A stretch of 64,000 bases of DNA from Pseudoips prasinana (lineage: Eukaryota; Arthropoda; Insecta; Lepidoptera; Nolidae): contig OX621240.1 of the NCBI GenBank assembly GCA_951640165.1, forward strand, positions 6,212,713 to 6,276,712, given 5' to 3'. Both the position numbers and the translations under genes were made by a program. Under the pieces are notes generated by a model. It had not been told where the DNA came from and made no database searches. It saw nothing but the letters and a program-made list of their open reading frames with translations. Shown piece by piece: positions 21,620-32,058 of the stretch; position 1 is the first letter of the stretch; each line of letters opens with the position of its first letter.

Positions 21620-22665
21620 CCCCATTCTTTGATTTTCGTGGAGTGTCCCAAGCCCCGATCTGGTCACTTAGTAAATTATATATTTAAAACTAAACGCTAC
21701 ATGCTTACCAAAAAAAAACCACTTAGTCCTAAAAAAGTTTACAGTGCTATGAAAAATTAGACAGTAAGACTACATTTCATAAAAAAATTAAATGTAAGTG
21801 TCCCGAGGTAATTGCTGATTTGCGTGGATTATTGTAATTTCACTAAATTCGCGGCCCAATGATGCGTCATCCTAATTCAAGTTATAATTAGTCACGCTCC
21901 AAGCGGCTGAAAGACTCCGGAAGAGTGCGGGTCTGATGGTGCGTTGAGTTTTCAAAAAATAGATTGAAAGAACTTTATTGTGTGGGTTTGGTTTCTCACA
22001 ACTTTGATTTGCGTGGTACAATTATCTCCGGTGTGTGTGAATTTATTTACTTATTAGAATATTGTAGTAAACAAATATAAGGTAACGTAACTTATAATCG
22101 AAACACAGTTTATTGGCTTTAAAGGTTTTTGTGTATTATTTCCATAAAGGTTTTATTTTGATTTCCGTGGTCGTGATTTGCGTGGTTTACGTGGTAGTTT
22201 TGACCCACGCAAATCAATTTTGGACAATAACTTAATACAAGCTAGCTAAATATCATTACGATTATAAAATAAATTGAGTAAATGTTTTCATACAATCTGT
22301 GTACATACCTAAATATTAATGTAACTAGAAATAATTATGTTTACTTAATTATATTACTACAAACATGTTCTGACTATTTACAAGCGCTTTTTTAAAGTCT
22401 ACGTAAATAAAACCATTTTTTATTTTATTTATATTATTTTTAAAATATGACCTAAAAAAATAAATTTATTTCATTTTGGTGGGGTGTTTTGTGATTAGCG
22501 TGGCCTCAATTTTTTAACCTCGATTATCTCTGTAATTATATCGCTCTCTGAGGCGCCTTTTTTCAAAAAAATTATACTTTTACGTATATTTTAAGATTCA
22601 GATGTCAATTTCAAAAAATAATTGACTTTGAAAATTGCCACGAAAGTCACCAAAGAATGCCTCAT
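21620..22665. mobile_element. Unclassified element with iterated GATTTGCGTGG motifs
   Basis: About 1.05 kb without coding potential. The left edge CATTCTTTGATTTTCGTGG (21623-21641) and the right edge, read in reverse, CATTCTTTGGTGACTTTCG form imperfect inverted ends. GATTTGCGTGG or close variants recur at 21631, 21817, 22006, 22160, 22175 and 22493 on + and at 22205 and 22638 on -. Part of it (22290-22440) repeats 4240-4380. I infer a non-autonomous DNA transposon with repeated binding sites, but no family was recognised. Confidence 0.45.
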
Positions 22666-23684
22666 TTGAAGAAGCACCCAACTATAGTTGATCGATCATA
22701 GACTACTTAATTCACGTATAGATTATTCTACTCTTTGCTACTTGAGCTCACTACAGTCAGTTCTATACCCCAGTGTCAACACTGTCAAATGTTAGATTGA
22801 CATTTTTGCAGGGTTACCAGACCTTACGAAAATGTACTGATTTCTATAAAAAAACGACAGTGCTTTAGATTTAGATCACACGAGTGCGACTGAAATGAAA
22901 CTTAGATATAAGAAACATAACAGGCTATGAGAGAGAAAAAAATGTGTGCTCACACCCCCTTACTCCTACAGAAATATACGCAACGTAACTCTCTCAATCG
23001 TTACCTTCACTTGCTTATATTTTTTAATTTTTTACCTAGCCATTTACAAGTTTCCACTGATAGATAATACATCTCCCTCGCAACTTCCGTTCTCCTCACC
23101 CGATCACACTTTTCGTAACGCTGGCGTCACGCATTCACCAGCTTAGATATGAGTAGGTTATAATTGCTTGGAAACAATTCCTTAGTTTGATTTTATTCTT
23201 CTACCTTTTTGGAGCGGATTTTCTAAAAGACGTATGGATAGTATGGATACCTATTATGATGATCAATAAATGAAACAAAAATGGACATTATACTCATTGT
23301 CTGGTAACTATTGACACCATTATCTGGTTTTAATACTCGATAATAAATTGGTAAGGACAAACATCCATATGGTCTTATGTACCTAACTCGTGTGTGTACT
23401 GTTTCATCATAATTTCATATACATAACATAACAAACAATTGATATTTTTTGTTGTAGTTTCTTAATTTCGTAGTTTTTAGTGATGGCATTGATCTTTGAT
23501 GGGATCTCAAAAACAGCATACCTATATAAAACTTAATTATCGTAACACGCTTAACATACCAAATTGAAATTAAAACGTGGCAACACTGCACTTAAGTTTC
23601 AATTCAATCAAAATCATCACAAACACTTTTAATCGCAGTTTTCACATTTTCTTAGTAGAAACTATTTACCAAACCCATTAAAGG
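22666..23684. other. Upstream region of RabGGTB
   Basis: No coding sequence. The promoter and 5' untranslated region of RabGGTB should lie at the right end. No TATA box at a convincing distance was identified. Confidence 0.4.
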
Positions 23685-23878
23685 ATGTCATTTAACACCA
23701 AAGATGTGGTTTTAAAGGAAGACAGACCAAAAACATTGTTAATACAAAAACATTCCGACTACTTATCGAGCTATGGACTAAACAAAGATGATTATGAATA
23801 TTGTATGACCGAATATCTCCGTATGTCTGGGATCTATTGGAGTTTAACAGCTATGGAACTGATGGGGCAGTCTCACAG
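23685..23878 (+). CDS. RabGGTB: RabGGTB exon 1: Rab geranylgeranyltransferase beta subunit
   Basis: First coding exon of the catalytic beta subunit of type II geranylgeranyltransferase. With the alpha subunit and Rab escort protein it adds geranylgeranyl groups to C-terminal cysteines of Rab GTPases in the cytosol, enabling membrane targeting. Exon 1 encodes residues 1-64 plus two bases of Arg65: [34 protein letters not shown] and MGQSHR, matching the conserved N-terminus of the family (human: [20 protein letters not shown] region). The donor is CAG|GTATGG. Six exons join with matching phases into 333 residues, against 331 in human. Zinc ligands by family alignment are Asp239, Cys241 and His291. 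The first intron (8.2 kb) is filled with nested transposons. No in-frame damage is seen, so the gene looks functional. Confidence 0.96.
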
Positions 23879-23950
23879 GTATGGAACTTTCCATTAAGCA
23901 AGGGATATTTAAAGGACATAAACATTTATGACAGGTCTATTGGTCTAGTG

Positions 23951-25779
23951 CAGTGTTTTTCAACCTGTGGGTCGCGACCCCCCGGGGGGTCGCGAAGCCT
24001 CTTTAGGGGGGTCGCGACGCTTCTATGGGAAAGTTGCAAAACGTTGGGTAAGCTAGTCACAGGGTGGCAAATAAATTTGGAGTATTATAATTAGGCCTGC
24101 TGCAAATACATTAAAAGTTAAGCGCGAAGTTCTAAAACTCTGGTTAGTAGTAGTTCACATAAAGTAAATTAAGAAGGAGTGCTTTGTCGACGTCTGTTTC
24201 AAAAAAATTGTGAAGTTTAGCAATATTTTCGGTGACAGGTGTCTGAAACGCTTTTTCTTTAATAGAATTTACAATTTTTAGGGTTCCCTAGCCAAATGGC
24301 AATAATCTGAACCCTTATTGATTCGTCATGTCTGTCTGTCTGTGTATCTGTATGTCCGTCCGTATGTTACAGGCAATTTTATCCGGAACTATAAGAACTA
24401 ACTTGTTAAAACTTGGTAAATAGATGTATTCTGCGAACTACATTAAGATTTTCACACAAAAATAGAAAAATAAAACATTAATTTTTAGGGGACCCCATAC
24501 TTCGAACTGAAACTCAAAAAAAAAACTTGTGTGTACTTATGTACACGCGTTAGAAGTTATACTTCTTAATATACAACTTGAACATAGTTATCAATTTTCA
24601 TACCACCTAGAACTAACTTCATGCTGTTATTTTTACGATGCGCGCACAGATGCGCATATGCGCGCGCATCGTAAAAATTCACTGTCATTCTACCTAGAAC
24701 TAACTTCATGCTGTTAAATTTTTCGGTGTCGGTGTGCGCGCGCATCGTAAAAATTCACTCTCATAATTTTTCTCCATCGCGCCAAAAGAAGTATAACTTC
24801 AAAAATTTGAAGTACATATCTATGGATACTCTTCAAAAATGATATTGGGGTTTCTAATATATATTTTTTAACTGAATAGTTTTCGCGAAAGACACTTCCA
24901 AAGTTGTAGATTGTGCCCCTCCCACTGTAGCTTCTAAAATAATAAAACTAAAAATATGATTCAACGATATCTATTAAGTAGTTTTTTTAAACGTCTTAAC
25001 CGTAAACCGCAATTTACCTATCATTCAATTAACTCAAATATAGATAAATAAAAAACATATTATGTTGCTTGCTGCTACGGAACCCTTCATGGGCGAGTCG
25101 GATTCGCAGTTGGATGCTTTTTTTATTAGTATTTAGAACTTGACTGTATTCCTGTGGTAAGGTTTTGGCCGCAAGGGCATGGCGATCGAGAAAGCTATGC
25201 GTCAATGGGCGTTTCGAAGCTGTTTTTCCAGTCTACCAAGAATACCACTGTTTGCACCAGTTTTGCTCCATCACTACAAATAGCAATACATTTCTTTTCC
25301 CAGGAAACATGTGATACAAGCACTGACGTGTGGTATTCATGGCAAGCGCTGTACAAAATAGTATTTGTTCCATATATCTCATTGGATTCAAAACACATAA
25401 AAGCTAGAAAGTGCACAAAATCCGCAATATTCGTAGATTCATCAAATTTCAAGGAAACTACTACATTATTTTTTTTGTTCTCTTATTTATTCCCAATCAC
25501 AGTTAATCTGAATTTGAAAGTCGTAATAAGCAAGCGAATCACGATCGGGCGTTCCGCCACTGCATAGCAAGTGTCGCCCCCGTAACGCTCGTCGGGTCTC
25601 TGATACTCATTGCCTCAATTCGCATTTTAAATATGTATTGCTCCGAACCCTAATTAAGAAAAGTAATAAATATGTTGGAAAATACATGCAAAAAGGAGGT
25701 GAAAAACGGGTACGGGGGGTCACGATAATGTTTCTTAATACTAAAGGGGTCGCGTCATGAAAAAGGTTGAAAAACACTG
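23951..25779 (-). mobile_element. hAT DNA transposon with decayed transposase
   Basis: The ends are CAGTGTTTTTCAACCTGTGG on the left and, in reverse, CAGTGTTTTTCAACCTTTTT on the right, followed inward on both sides by a GTCGCGACCCCC-type block. It is flanked by a perfect 8-bp target duplication GTCTAGTG (23943-23950 and 25780-25787), diagnostic of hAT. The target is the A box of a SINE. The coding strand is -: at 25460-25195 it reads LKFDESTNIADFVHFLAFM and WEKKCIAICSDGAK, the first-Asp and CSDGA blocks of ZBED5-like hAT transposases. The rest is lost or broken by the element nested at 24276-25122. Confidence 0.92.
24276..25122 (+). mobile_element. Dispersed repeat, third copy, nested in hAT
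   Basis: It starts TTTTTAGGGTTCCCTAGCCA, carries CATGTCTGTCTGTCTGTGTA, and ends GCTACGGAACCCTTCATGGG and GCGAGTCGGATTCGC. It is the same family as 5318-7636 and 8067-8650. It includes an internal repeated block (ACTAACTTCATGCTGTTA with GCGCGCATCGTAAAAATTCA at 24609-24760, twice). Confidence 0.7.
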
Positions 25780-25906
25780 GTCTAGTGGTTACCTGACTGC
25801 TATGCCAGAGGTCATGAGTTCGATTCCCACCCGGAGTAAATCTTTGTGTGATGAGAACAATTATTTGTTCTGTGTCTAGGTGTAATTTATCTATAATATG
25901 TATGTA

Positions 25907-26296
25907 CATACATAGACTCACGCCTGATTCACAGAGCGGTAGGCAGAGACAACGGATTTCCATTTGTCACAATCTTTGCACACGTCTTTTGCCTCGATTA
26001 CTGTCATTATATTCTTCATACATGCTCGCCGGTTTAGGGTACTTCTGACCTGCCCTTTCTTGAGAATGTCTCCGATTTGGTCAGAGAATGTTTGACAAGG
26101 TCTTCCCCTTCTGGGTGTTCCATTCAGACAGTCCAGGTATACTTTTTTGGTCAATCTTCTTTCATTCATCCTTTCTAAATGGCCAAACCGTCTCAGCATT
26201 CCTTTTTCAATCTTTGTTACTACATCCTCTTTCACACCACAACACTCTGTTACATCAGTATTTTGAATTCTGTCTCTCAAAGTCACACCACACTTC
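25907..26296 (-). pseudogene. 5'-truncated RTE-type retrotransposon, C-terminal ORF part
   Basis: The - strand frame (26286-25918) reads TLRDRIQNTDVTECCGV, IEKGMLRRFGHLERMNERRL, GTPRRGRPCQTF and the same C-terminus as the other RTE tails. This is the region after the RT thumb. A perfect 13-bp target duplication TAATATGTATGTA flanks it (25894-25906 and 26297-26309), and the CATA-rich end is the element 3' tail. It sits inside the family-2 SINE. Confidence 0.9.
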
Positions 26297-27033
26297 TAAT
26301 ATGTATGTATTTAGAAATATAGGAATATATTTATCATTTGTGTATTATTGGTTGCCATAGCACATGCTCTGCCTAGTATGGGATCAGATGGCAATGTATT
26401 AGTTGTCCCAAGAAATTTGTGTTTTGCCATCATTGTACAGACGCCAGCACATCAAGCTACTCCAATCTGTCAAAAGAGAAAGAGCAAAATGGTCTATGAG
26501 CGGCCAACAACGAAATAGGTATTAAATGAAAGTACTATTACTAAGGACTAACTTTTACTATGAACGTAACATTGCAGCTCATTTAGAAAAAAAAATACAT
26601 ATAGGTAAAATACTTAGATAATAAGTACAAGAAAATGTGCAAACCCATTTTATAAAATACTTATTAACATTAGTTTATGTCTTCAAAAGTATTTCAAAAC
26701 GTTCAGCATACCGTTTACAAGACTCAGCTCAACAATGGGTTTACTACATGGACTACCTGAGTTCGAACGGCCCAATCAGCTTCGAGTGCAAACAAAAGAG
26801 CCGAGGTGTGGGGTGCGTGTGCGTCACTCGGCGCAGTCCTTCGCTTACCCTTGTGACGTTGTGTACTGTGCGCTCATCTACAGATTCTTTTTCAAACGTT
26901 TTGACCCTGGCTACCCTCTGGACTGTGTTTCTTCCTAACCTGATAACCTGGCTATTAACTCTGAACTTCTGTACGTTTGTGCTTGTGTACTTGGACTCTG
27001 GACTTGTGTACGCCAACGGAACATTATTGAAAA

Positions 27034-27171
27034 ATGGCAGAAAATCGACCTATATGTGTTTTGTGCAATCGATCAGTGGTTAATAGAAGAAGGTTAGAAA
27101 TAACCCATGCTCTTTTTGAGGAAAATGCTGCCAATGCTCAATATATTATTGAAGCTATAGCTCCACAGCAA
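27034..27171 (+). CDS. Transposase exon 1 (zinc-binding N-terminus)
   Basis: Encodes residues 1-46 of the transposase from the ATG at 27034. It carries the motif ICVLCNRSV (Cys8 and Cys11). The donor is CAA|GTAAGT at 27172. The intron runs 27172-27638 and exon 2 begins in the same phase (0). Joining the exons puts Cys8/Cys11 together with Cys56/Cys59 of exon 2 (C-x2-C-x44-C-x2-C), which supports the splice. Without it exon 2 would begin in non-coding sequence. Confidence 0.75.
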
Positions 27172-27638
27172 GTAAGTATTTTTAGACTATTTTTTGGTTG
27201 TTTTTACCCGTATGTACGCACCCTATAGCGGTGATGGCCTCATAATATTGTGTCACGATGTGCATATGCGACACATCGTTGGGTGAAGTGTGGGCTCTTT
27301 ATTGAAAGTCCACGTTACAGTTTTGATTGTATTTTTATGTACGTCCTTTTAGTGAATTATGTTATTTCCTTAAGCGTATGGTTCTTTTCTAACAATACTT
27401 AAGTTATAGTCAAAACAGATCTTCTCTCTCTTTTACACACATGGTGCATATGGAAACAGAGCCAACGTTATCTAGCTTCGAAATATAATAGAGGCCAACC
27501 ACTCATTAACAATGCGTATGAGCATGACTCATTCGTCACGTTGAAAAAGAGCTCGGCATGTTCTACTATACAACACATGATTTAACTGAAACTGCTGTGA
27601 GTTTTAAATACTATGTTATAAACTATTTTCCTTTTCAG

Positions 27639-29513
27639 GTTGAATACAACGGCCGAGAATACGTTTGTCGACCCTGTTGGCAACGAGCTCAACGGGCTGT
27701 GCAGCCAAACAATAACCCTGCCCCGCACGAATGTGTTCTTCAAGTGGAAGAATATTCACGAGTGCCTAGCACCTCGGCAAACTGTATGTTTGACAGATGC
27801 CGTAGTGTTTCACGTCGTCGAATGCCTGAGAATGTAAGGATTACTCTTATGTTACATTCTAACTTATTCATACCAGACAGTGCCAGAATATGTGATGCAC
27901 ATTTAACATCAAATGATTGGGAAGAGCTCATTGATAGTCCAAATCTCAGACATGGTTTTAACAGCTCTCATTTTGTGCAAATACTAGAGCTTTTTAAAAA
28001 AGCTGTTTTAAATAAAAATATTCTGGACTTTGAAGATATTGCAAATATGGATCCTAATGAGATTCATATTCGATTGGGCGTTAGCAGAGATCAATTCAAT
28101 ACAATCTTGGAACAAACGCCTTCTTTGTCTGAGTCAAACGCCAAAACAAAACTAGCCATTTATTTAATGAAGTTGCGAACTGGTGATAGCAACGAGAGAT
28201 TAGCCACGCTCTTTAACATAAGTAGAAGGACTCTAGAAAGGCATTTAAAAACCGCGCGTGATGCTATATCTCTGGATTTTAAGCCACGACACCTGGGACT
28301 CGACCATTTAAATAGAAGAATGGTCGCTGACCGTAATCTTATTGTACCAAACGCGTTATTTGGAAATCCCGAGTCTTCTCCAGAAGAAAGGAAGGCAGTA
28401 ACAATCATGGATGGAACATATATTTATATACAGAAGAGCTCCAACTTTTCGTTCCAGCGACAGACCTACAGTCTACACAAATACGAAAATCTATTAAAAC
28501 CGTTCTTAATGGTGTGTTCCGATGGGCATATAATTGATGTTTGCGGGCCCTATGCTGCTACCGACTCAGATGCCAGTATTTTGGAAAGAATTAGAAGAAG
28601 AGAAAGAGAAGAAGGCACATTTCACTGGTTTTACCGGGCTGGCGACATATTCATTTTAGATCGTGGGTTTAGAGACGTCTGTGGCGATTTGGAGCGATGC
28701 AACTACAGTGCCTATATGCCAGAAACCAAAGACCGCGGTGCAGACCAGCTTACTACTGAACAGGCCAATAGAACTAGGCTGGTAACTCTATGCCGCTGGG
28801 TAGTGGAAGTTATAAATGGCAGGTTCAAGCGAGATTTCAAATTGTTTAGGCAAGAATATTTTAATCGCGCCTTAAGTCACATGTTTGAGGACTTTCAAAA
28901 CGCAGCGGCACTCATCAATGCGTTCCAAACACCAATACAAGATAGTATTCATGCATCATCGTTCGTAAATATAATTAATGAACGTTTTGAAATACCGAAC
29001 CTCTTAGCGGACTATGTTATCCGTCATAACATAAATAGACAGAGGGCATCATTTGAAAGACTCAGCAGCGACCAACCTATTTTTGAAGACTTTCCGGTTT
29101 TTTCTGAAGAAGACCTAATTCTGTTTGCACTTGGCACATACCAAATCAAGTTGGCTCGCAGCTACTACGCTGAACACTTAATTGAAGGCTTATACAATAT
29201 CGAAGTATACCGGGAGCGACAAATAAGTCAGCTCAGAGATTTTATTGAAGAAGAAGATATTTGGTTATTACGTGTGCGAATACAATCTAGACATGTAAGG
29301 TCCAGAATATATTATTCTTATATTGTAATTAACCGACAAAGACAAAATAGAGAAGCAATTGCTCATTATTATTGCAGTTGTTTGAGTGGAAGGCGCACAA
29401 TCGGTTGTTGCGCACACGTTATGTGTGTAGTGTGGTATCTGGCATGGGCTAGACATCAAGACGAGGATATTTTATTACCGGCATCAGAACTCAGTGCTAT
29501 TATTGTACATTAA
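27639..29513 (+). CDS. Transposase exon 2: THAP-like, HTH, DDE and SWIM domains
   Basis: Residues 47-670, after the acceptor CTTTTCAG. Motifs in order: C-x2-C at 56/59 completing the first zinc site; a C2CH set Cys95-x4-Cys100-x30-Cys131-x2-His134, like a THAP DNA-binding domain though shorter; a helix-turn-helix near 190-225 (SNERLATLFNISRRTLERHL); a DDE core with Asp304 (TIMDGTYIYI), Asp387 (ILDRGFRDV) and Glu436 (VVEVINGRFKRDF); and a C-terminal SWIM-like zinc motif Cys625-S-Cys627-x9-Cys637-A-His639. The DDE core would cut and join DNA at the terminal repeats. No stops or frameshifts. A SWIM finger at the C-terminus of this transposase type is, to me, unusual. Alternative: a domesticated gene, but terminal repeats and MITEs argue for a transposon. 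Confidence 0.92.
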   Translation, partial: VEYNGREYVCRPCWQRAQRAVQPNNNPAPHECVLQVEEYSRVPSTSANCMFDRCRSVSRRRMPENVRITLMLHSNLFIPDSARICDAHLTSNDWEELIDSPNLRHGFNSSHFVQILELFKKAVLNKNILDFEDIANMDPNEIHIRLGVSRDQFNTILEQTPSLSESNAKTKLAIYLMKLRTGDSNERLATLFNISRRTLERHLKTARDAISLDFKPRHLGLDHLNRRMVADRNLIVPNALFGNPESSPEERKAVTIMDGTYIYIQKSSNFSFQRQTYSLHKYENLLKPFLMVCSDGHIIDVCGPYAATDSDASILERIRRREREEGTFHWFYRAGDIFILDRGFRDVCGDLERCNYSAYMPETKDRGADQLTTEQANRTRLVTLCRWVVEVINGRFKRDFKLFRQEYFNRALSHMFEDFQNAAALINAFQTPIQDSIHASSFVNIINERFEIPNLLADYVIRHNINRQRASFERLSSDQPIFEDFPVFSEEDLILFALGTYQIKLARSYYAEHLIEGLYNIEVYRERQISQLRDFIEEEDIWLLRVRIQSRHVRSRIYYSYIVINRQRQNREAIAHYYCSCLSGRRTIGCCAHVMCVVWYLAWARHQDEDILLPASELSAIIVH

Positions 29514-29514
29514 A

Positions 29515-29612
29515 TGTATGAATGTGGACGAGGCAAAAGGAGTATGTAAGGATCGTAGCAAGTGGCGTTCTGTGGTTTCTGCCTACCCCCATGGGAAAAG
29601 GGCGTGAGTTTA
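29515..29612 (+). repeat. RTE-type 3' tail inserted after the transposase stop
   Basis: The + strand reads VDEAKGVCKDRSKWRSVVSA and YPHGKRA before a stop, then a GTATGTA-rich tail. It is the 3' end of the RTE family seen elsewhere in reverse. It begins 2 bp after the transposase stop at 29513. Confidence 0.75.
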
Positions 29613-29982
29613 TGTATGTAAATGTATGTAAAATAAATGTATTGAAGTAAACAAGTCATTTTATTTTATTTCCTTATTTTTAAGACTAAATCTTAGTAAT
29701 TAATACGCTAAATCACAGGCTTACATATCTAAAATAAAAATGTATTTAGTTCCATTAATAATGACACTACAGATATAAACTTCTTGAACCCGTTATTGTA
29801 GGGTGATATTAAACCAAAAAAAAAAAAAAATGTTCCTGGCCGCTGATAGACCAAGTGCCGTACGATTTTGCCCATTCTCCTTTCTTTTATAGATTTTCAA
29901 CTTTATCACATAGGTATAAAGTTCACTTTCAATTGGGGAAATTTGACAGATTGGGGTAGCTAGATGTGCTGGCGTCTGTACA

Positions 29983-30218
29983 ATTATGTTATACTATTTC
30001 TATTCCAAAATCCAACTTGTAGAAGTTATCAAGTACTTTATCGCTTTCATGTGCGCAAATAGGTGTTTAAATATAAAAGTAAGTAACAAACAGGAACCCT
30101 GTCAGGGTGCAAATACATCAATTAAGTGTAGTGAATTAAAACTACCTATATTTAGTATCCAGATTTAATTTAGCACTTATTTTATGCTCCCTTATGCTTG
30201 CTAAAAATATATAAATAG
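29983..30218. other. Intron DNA, nothing recognised
   Basis: Part of RabGGTB intron 1. AT-rich, no signature. Confidence 0.4.
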
Positions 30219-30960
30219 AGATAAGATAAGATAATTGTTTATTTCACCACATAACATAAAACTATAACAATAATAGGTGCATACAGTTAAAAGCAATACA
30301 TTTTTACATGATAAGATTGTTTGTTTGTTACAATATATTTAGCTATCTTTGTGGTGGCTAGCACCTTAACTAAGTTATTCGGAGACAACTTGTATTAAAG
30401 GTGCTAGGCCCAACTTTGTTTATATAGTTCCATCATTAAAGTTAACATAAAAGAGAAAAACTAATAATATGAAAAAAAAACTTTAATTAGATAATAGATG
30501 TTAATAGAAAGCTCTTATATTAGTGGGTGTGTGTGTGTGTGTTTGTGCGTGTGTGTGTGTGTGATGCTGAGAACCAGATTCTCTCACCATTCTGTAAGTG
30601 ATCAGTGGGGTTAAGACTGTATAGATGGGCCCTGACAAATGTTATAGTATCTGAGAATCAGTCAGACAGTTAAACCAGTGGACAGTCTCCTTTTTTAATT
30701 GTAAATGTAACTATATAATGTAAAAATCTACTGTATGCTACCTAGACTAACTTAATTTTGTTGATTACCCATAGTTTGCCATAGTTACTTGTTACTAGTT
30801 TTATTGTTTCATATGATCTGTTGTAGATAGCGATGCTGGTTGTGTGATTAATTAAGTCTTTTCTAAGAAATACTGTATTAGTATTAAGCAAATTACGCAA
30901 TTGTTTGTTTTCACAAATAAAATAAAATAAAAACTTGCACAGATTTATTTGCATAAGCTT
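30219..30960 (-). repeat. Probable non-LTR 3' end and derived sequence
   Basis: On the - strand the tail reads as GATAA units (30215-30235 in +: ATAAGATAAGATAATTG). A body with GTGGTGGCTAGCACCTTAAC follows. Coding parts were not recognised. A (TG)n microsatellite interrupts it at 30521-30563. Tentative. Confidence 0.35.
30521..30563. repeat. (TG)n microsatellite
   Basis: Alternating GT with TTTG and TGCG interruptions. Confidence 0.85.
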
Positions 30961-31324
30961 TTATTATCCATTTATGTAGCCAGTTGGTTACTAGGTAAAG
31001 CCCTTGTTGTAGATTTTCACAAAAAATGTATGGTGATTGTTTGAATATGTAGATTTTAAATTACAAGCAAGGATTTTGTATATGCTGCAAATTAGTAATT
31101 TAAAAATATATGTTGAGGTTTTTTTTTCTGTTTTTTTCAAGCCCGGTAACTAATAAATTAGGTATAATTTTTTTATCAATATATATAATACAATAATTTA
31201 ATGTTGATTGTACTTGTTGTAAAGTTATATTACTATGCCCTAACTAAGTTGATGTTGATACCTATAGTTAAGTATAAAATCGAAAATTCTTACACATGAA
31301 TCATCATCAACTTCAGTCTGATAT

Positions 31325-31475
31325 CTTCCCCTGCTGGACATCATCATCATGATCATATCAGCCGAAAGACGTCCACTGCTAGACAAAGGCCTCCCCAAAG
31401 GATCTCCACCGTCTCCGGTCCTGTGCTGCCCACGACCCTTTCAAGTTCGTCGGACATAGACCTCCCCAAAGTTTC
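31325..31475 (-). repeat. RTE-type 3' tail with (ATG/CAT)n end
   Basis: It begins with CATCATCATGATCATATCAG, then CCGAAAGACGTCCACTGCTA and ACAAAGGCCTCCCCAAAGGA. Relatives are at 7670-7740, 53755-53905 and 58975-59180. Confidence 0.6.
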
Positions 31476-31608
31476 ATAATGTTGCCATTTGGAGGGGTAT
31501 ACCTTAGAAATTGTGTTTGGCATGCAAGTTGCTGACTGCAGTTAGGTGGTAGCTAGTACACAGGTGACACTGCTGCCAGACTACCTGGTGTATCCCTTAG
31601 TGGTAACT

Positions 31609-31674
31609 AATCCCATATCATCCTGTTTGTCTCTTAAAAGGTATTTTAAGAGACAAGCAGGATGATATGGGATT
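31609..31674. repeat. 31-bp hairpin with GGTA loop
   Basis: 31609-31639 and 31644-31674 are inverted repeats with one mismatch (a possible T:G pair). It sits in RabGGTB intron 1, about 400 bp before exon 2. Confidence 0.88.
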
Positions 31675-31737
31675 GCCCTGTTGTTCTTTTTAAGCCGGAA
31701 ATCACATGAAGGCAATCAAGAAACTTGAAACTTAAAT

Positions 31738-31975
31738 CTATATATATAAAAATCAATGCCACTTTTCGTTGTAATGTTATAACTCAACAACGCCTTTACC
31801 GATTTGGCTAATTTTGGTCTTGAATTATTCGTGGAAGTCCAGGGAAGGTTTGTACGTAGAGAAAATTTTAAAAAAGTCTTGAAAAAGTGTAAAATCAACA
31901 TCTTTCTATACTCCTATATACAAACAATTTGTACTAATACTTAAAAGCGTAGCGAAGCACGTACCGGGCCACTAG
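31738..31975 (+). mobile_element. Helitron-like non-autonomous element
   Basis: It starts TCTATATATATAAAAATCAA, contains ACGCCTTTACCGATTTGGCT, and ends GCGTAGCGAAGCACGTACCG plus GGGCCACTAGTA. The CTAG-type end after a GC-rich palindrome-like segment is Helitron-like. It ends about 80 bp before exon 2 of RabGGTB. Confidence 0.55.
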
Positions 31976-32058
31976 TAAATTATAAAATAAGGTACCAGCT
32001 AACCTTCATCATTTATTTCTTCATCATTTTATTTAATGACTATTTCATGTATTTAAAG

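Larger units (their letters stand above)
23921..26420 (+). repeat. Family-2 SINE split by a hAT and an RTE insertion
   Basis: Three pieces form one SINE: the 5' head at ~23921-23950 (TATTGGTCTAGTG), the tRNA-like B box and body at 25780-25906 (GAGTTCGATTCCCACCCGG), and the 3' end at 26297-26420 (TGCCATAGCACATGCTCTGC and TGGGATCAGATGGCAATG). Complete or partial relatives are at 33482-33740, 58337-58500 and 60625-61885. It lies in RabGGTB intron 1. Confidence 0.85.
26434..29982 (+). mobile_element. Full-length DNA transposon, THAP-like/DDE/SWIM transposase
   Basis: A 3549-bp element ends in TGTACAGACGCCAGCAC on the left and GTGCTGGCGTCTGTACA on the right. Terminal inverted repeats are about 40 bp (through the CCAATCTGTCAAA block), and a looser subterminal inverted homology (TCTATGAGCGGCCA near 26494; its rc near 29836) extends them. 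It is flanked by AT on both sides, a possible 2-bp duplication. It encodes one two-exon transposase and is in RabGGTB intron 1 in the gene's sense. Short 141-bp MITEs with its ends are at 20269 and 61890. An RTE tail is inserted just after its stop codon. The superfamily is nearest to the IS5/Harbinger-like (DDE_Tnp_4) group, possibly ISL2EU-like. That placement is inference. Confidence 0.9.

Noticed and set aside
26637..27083. Open frame of 148 codons upstream of transposase exon 1
   Set aside because: No motif, overlaps the true exon 1 in another frame, and lies in the transposon leader.
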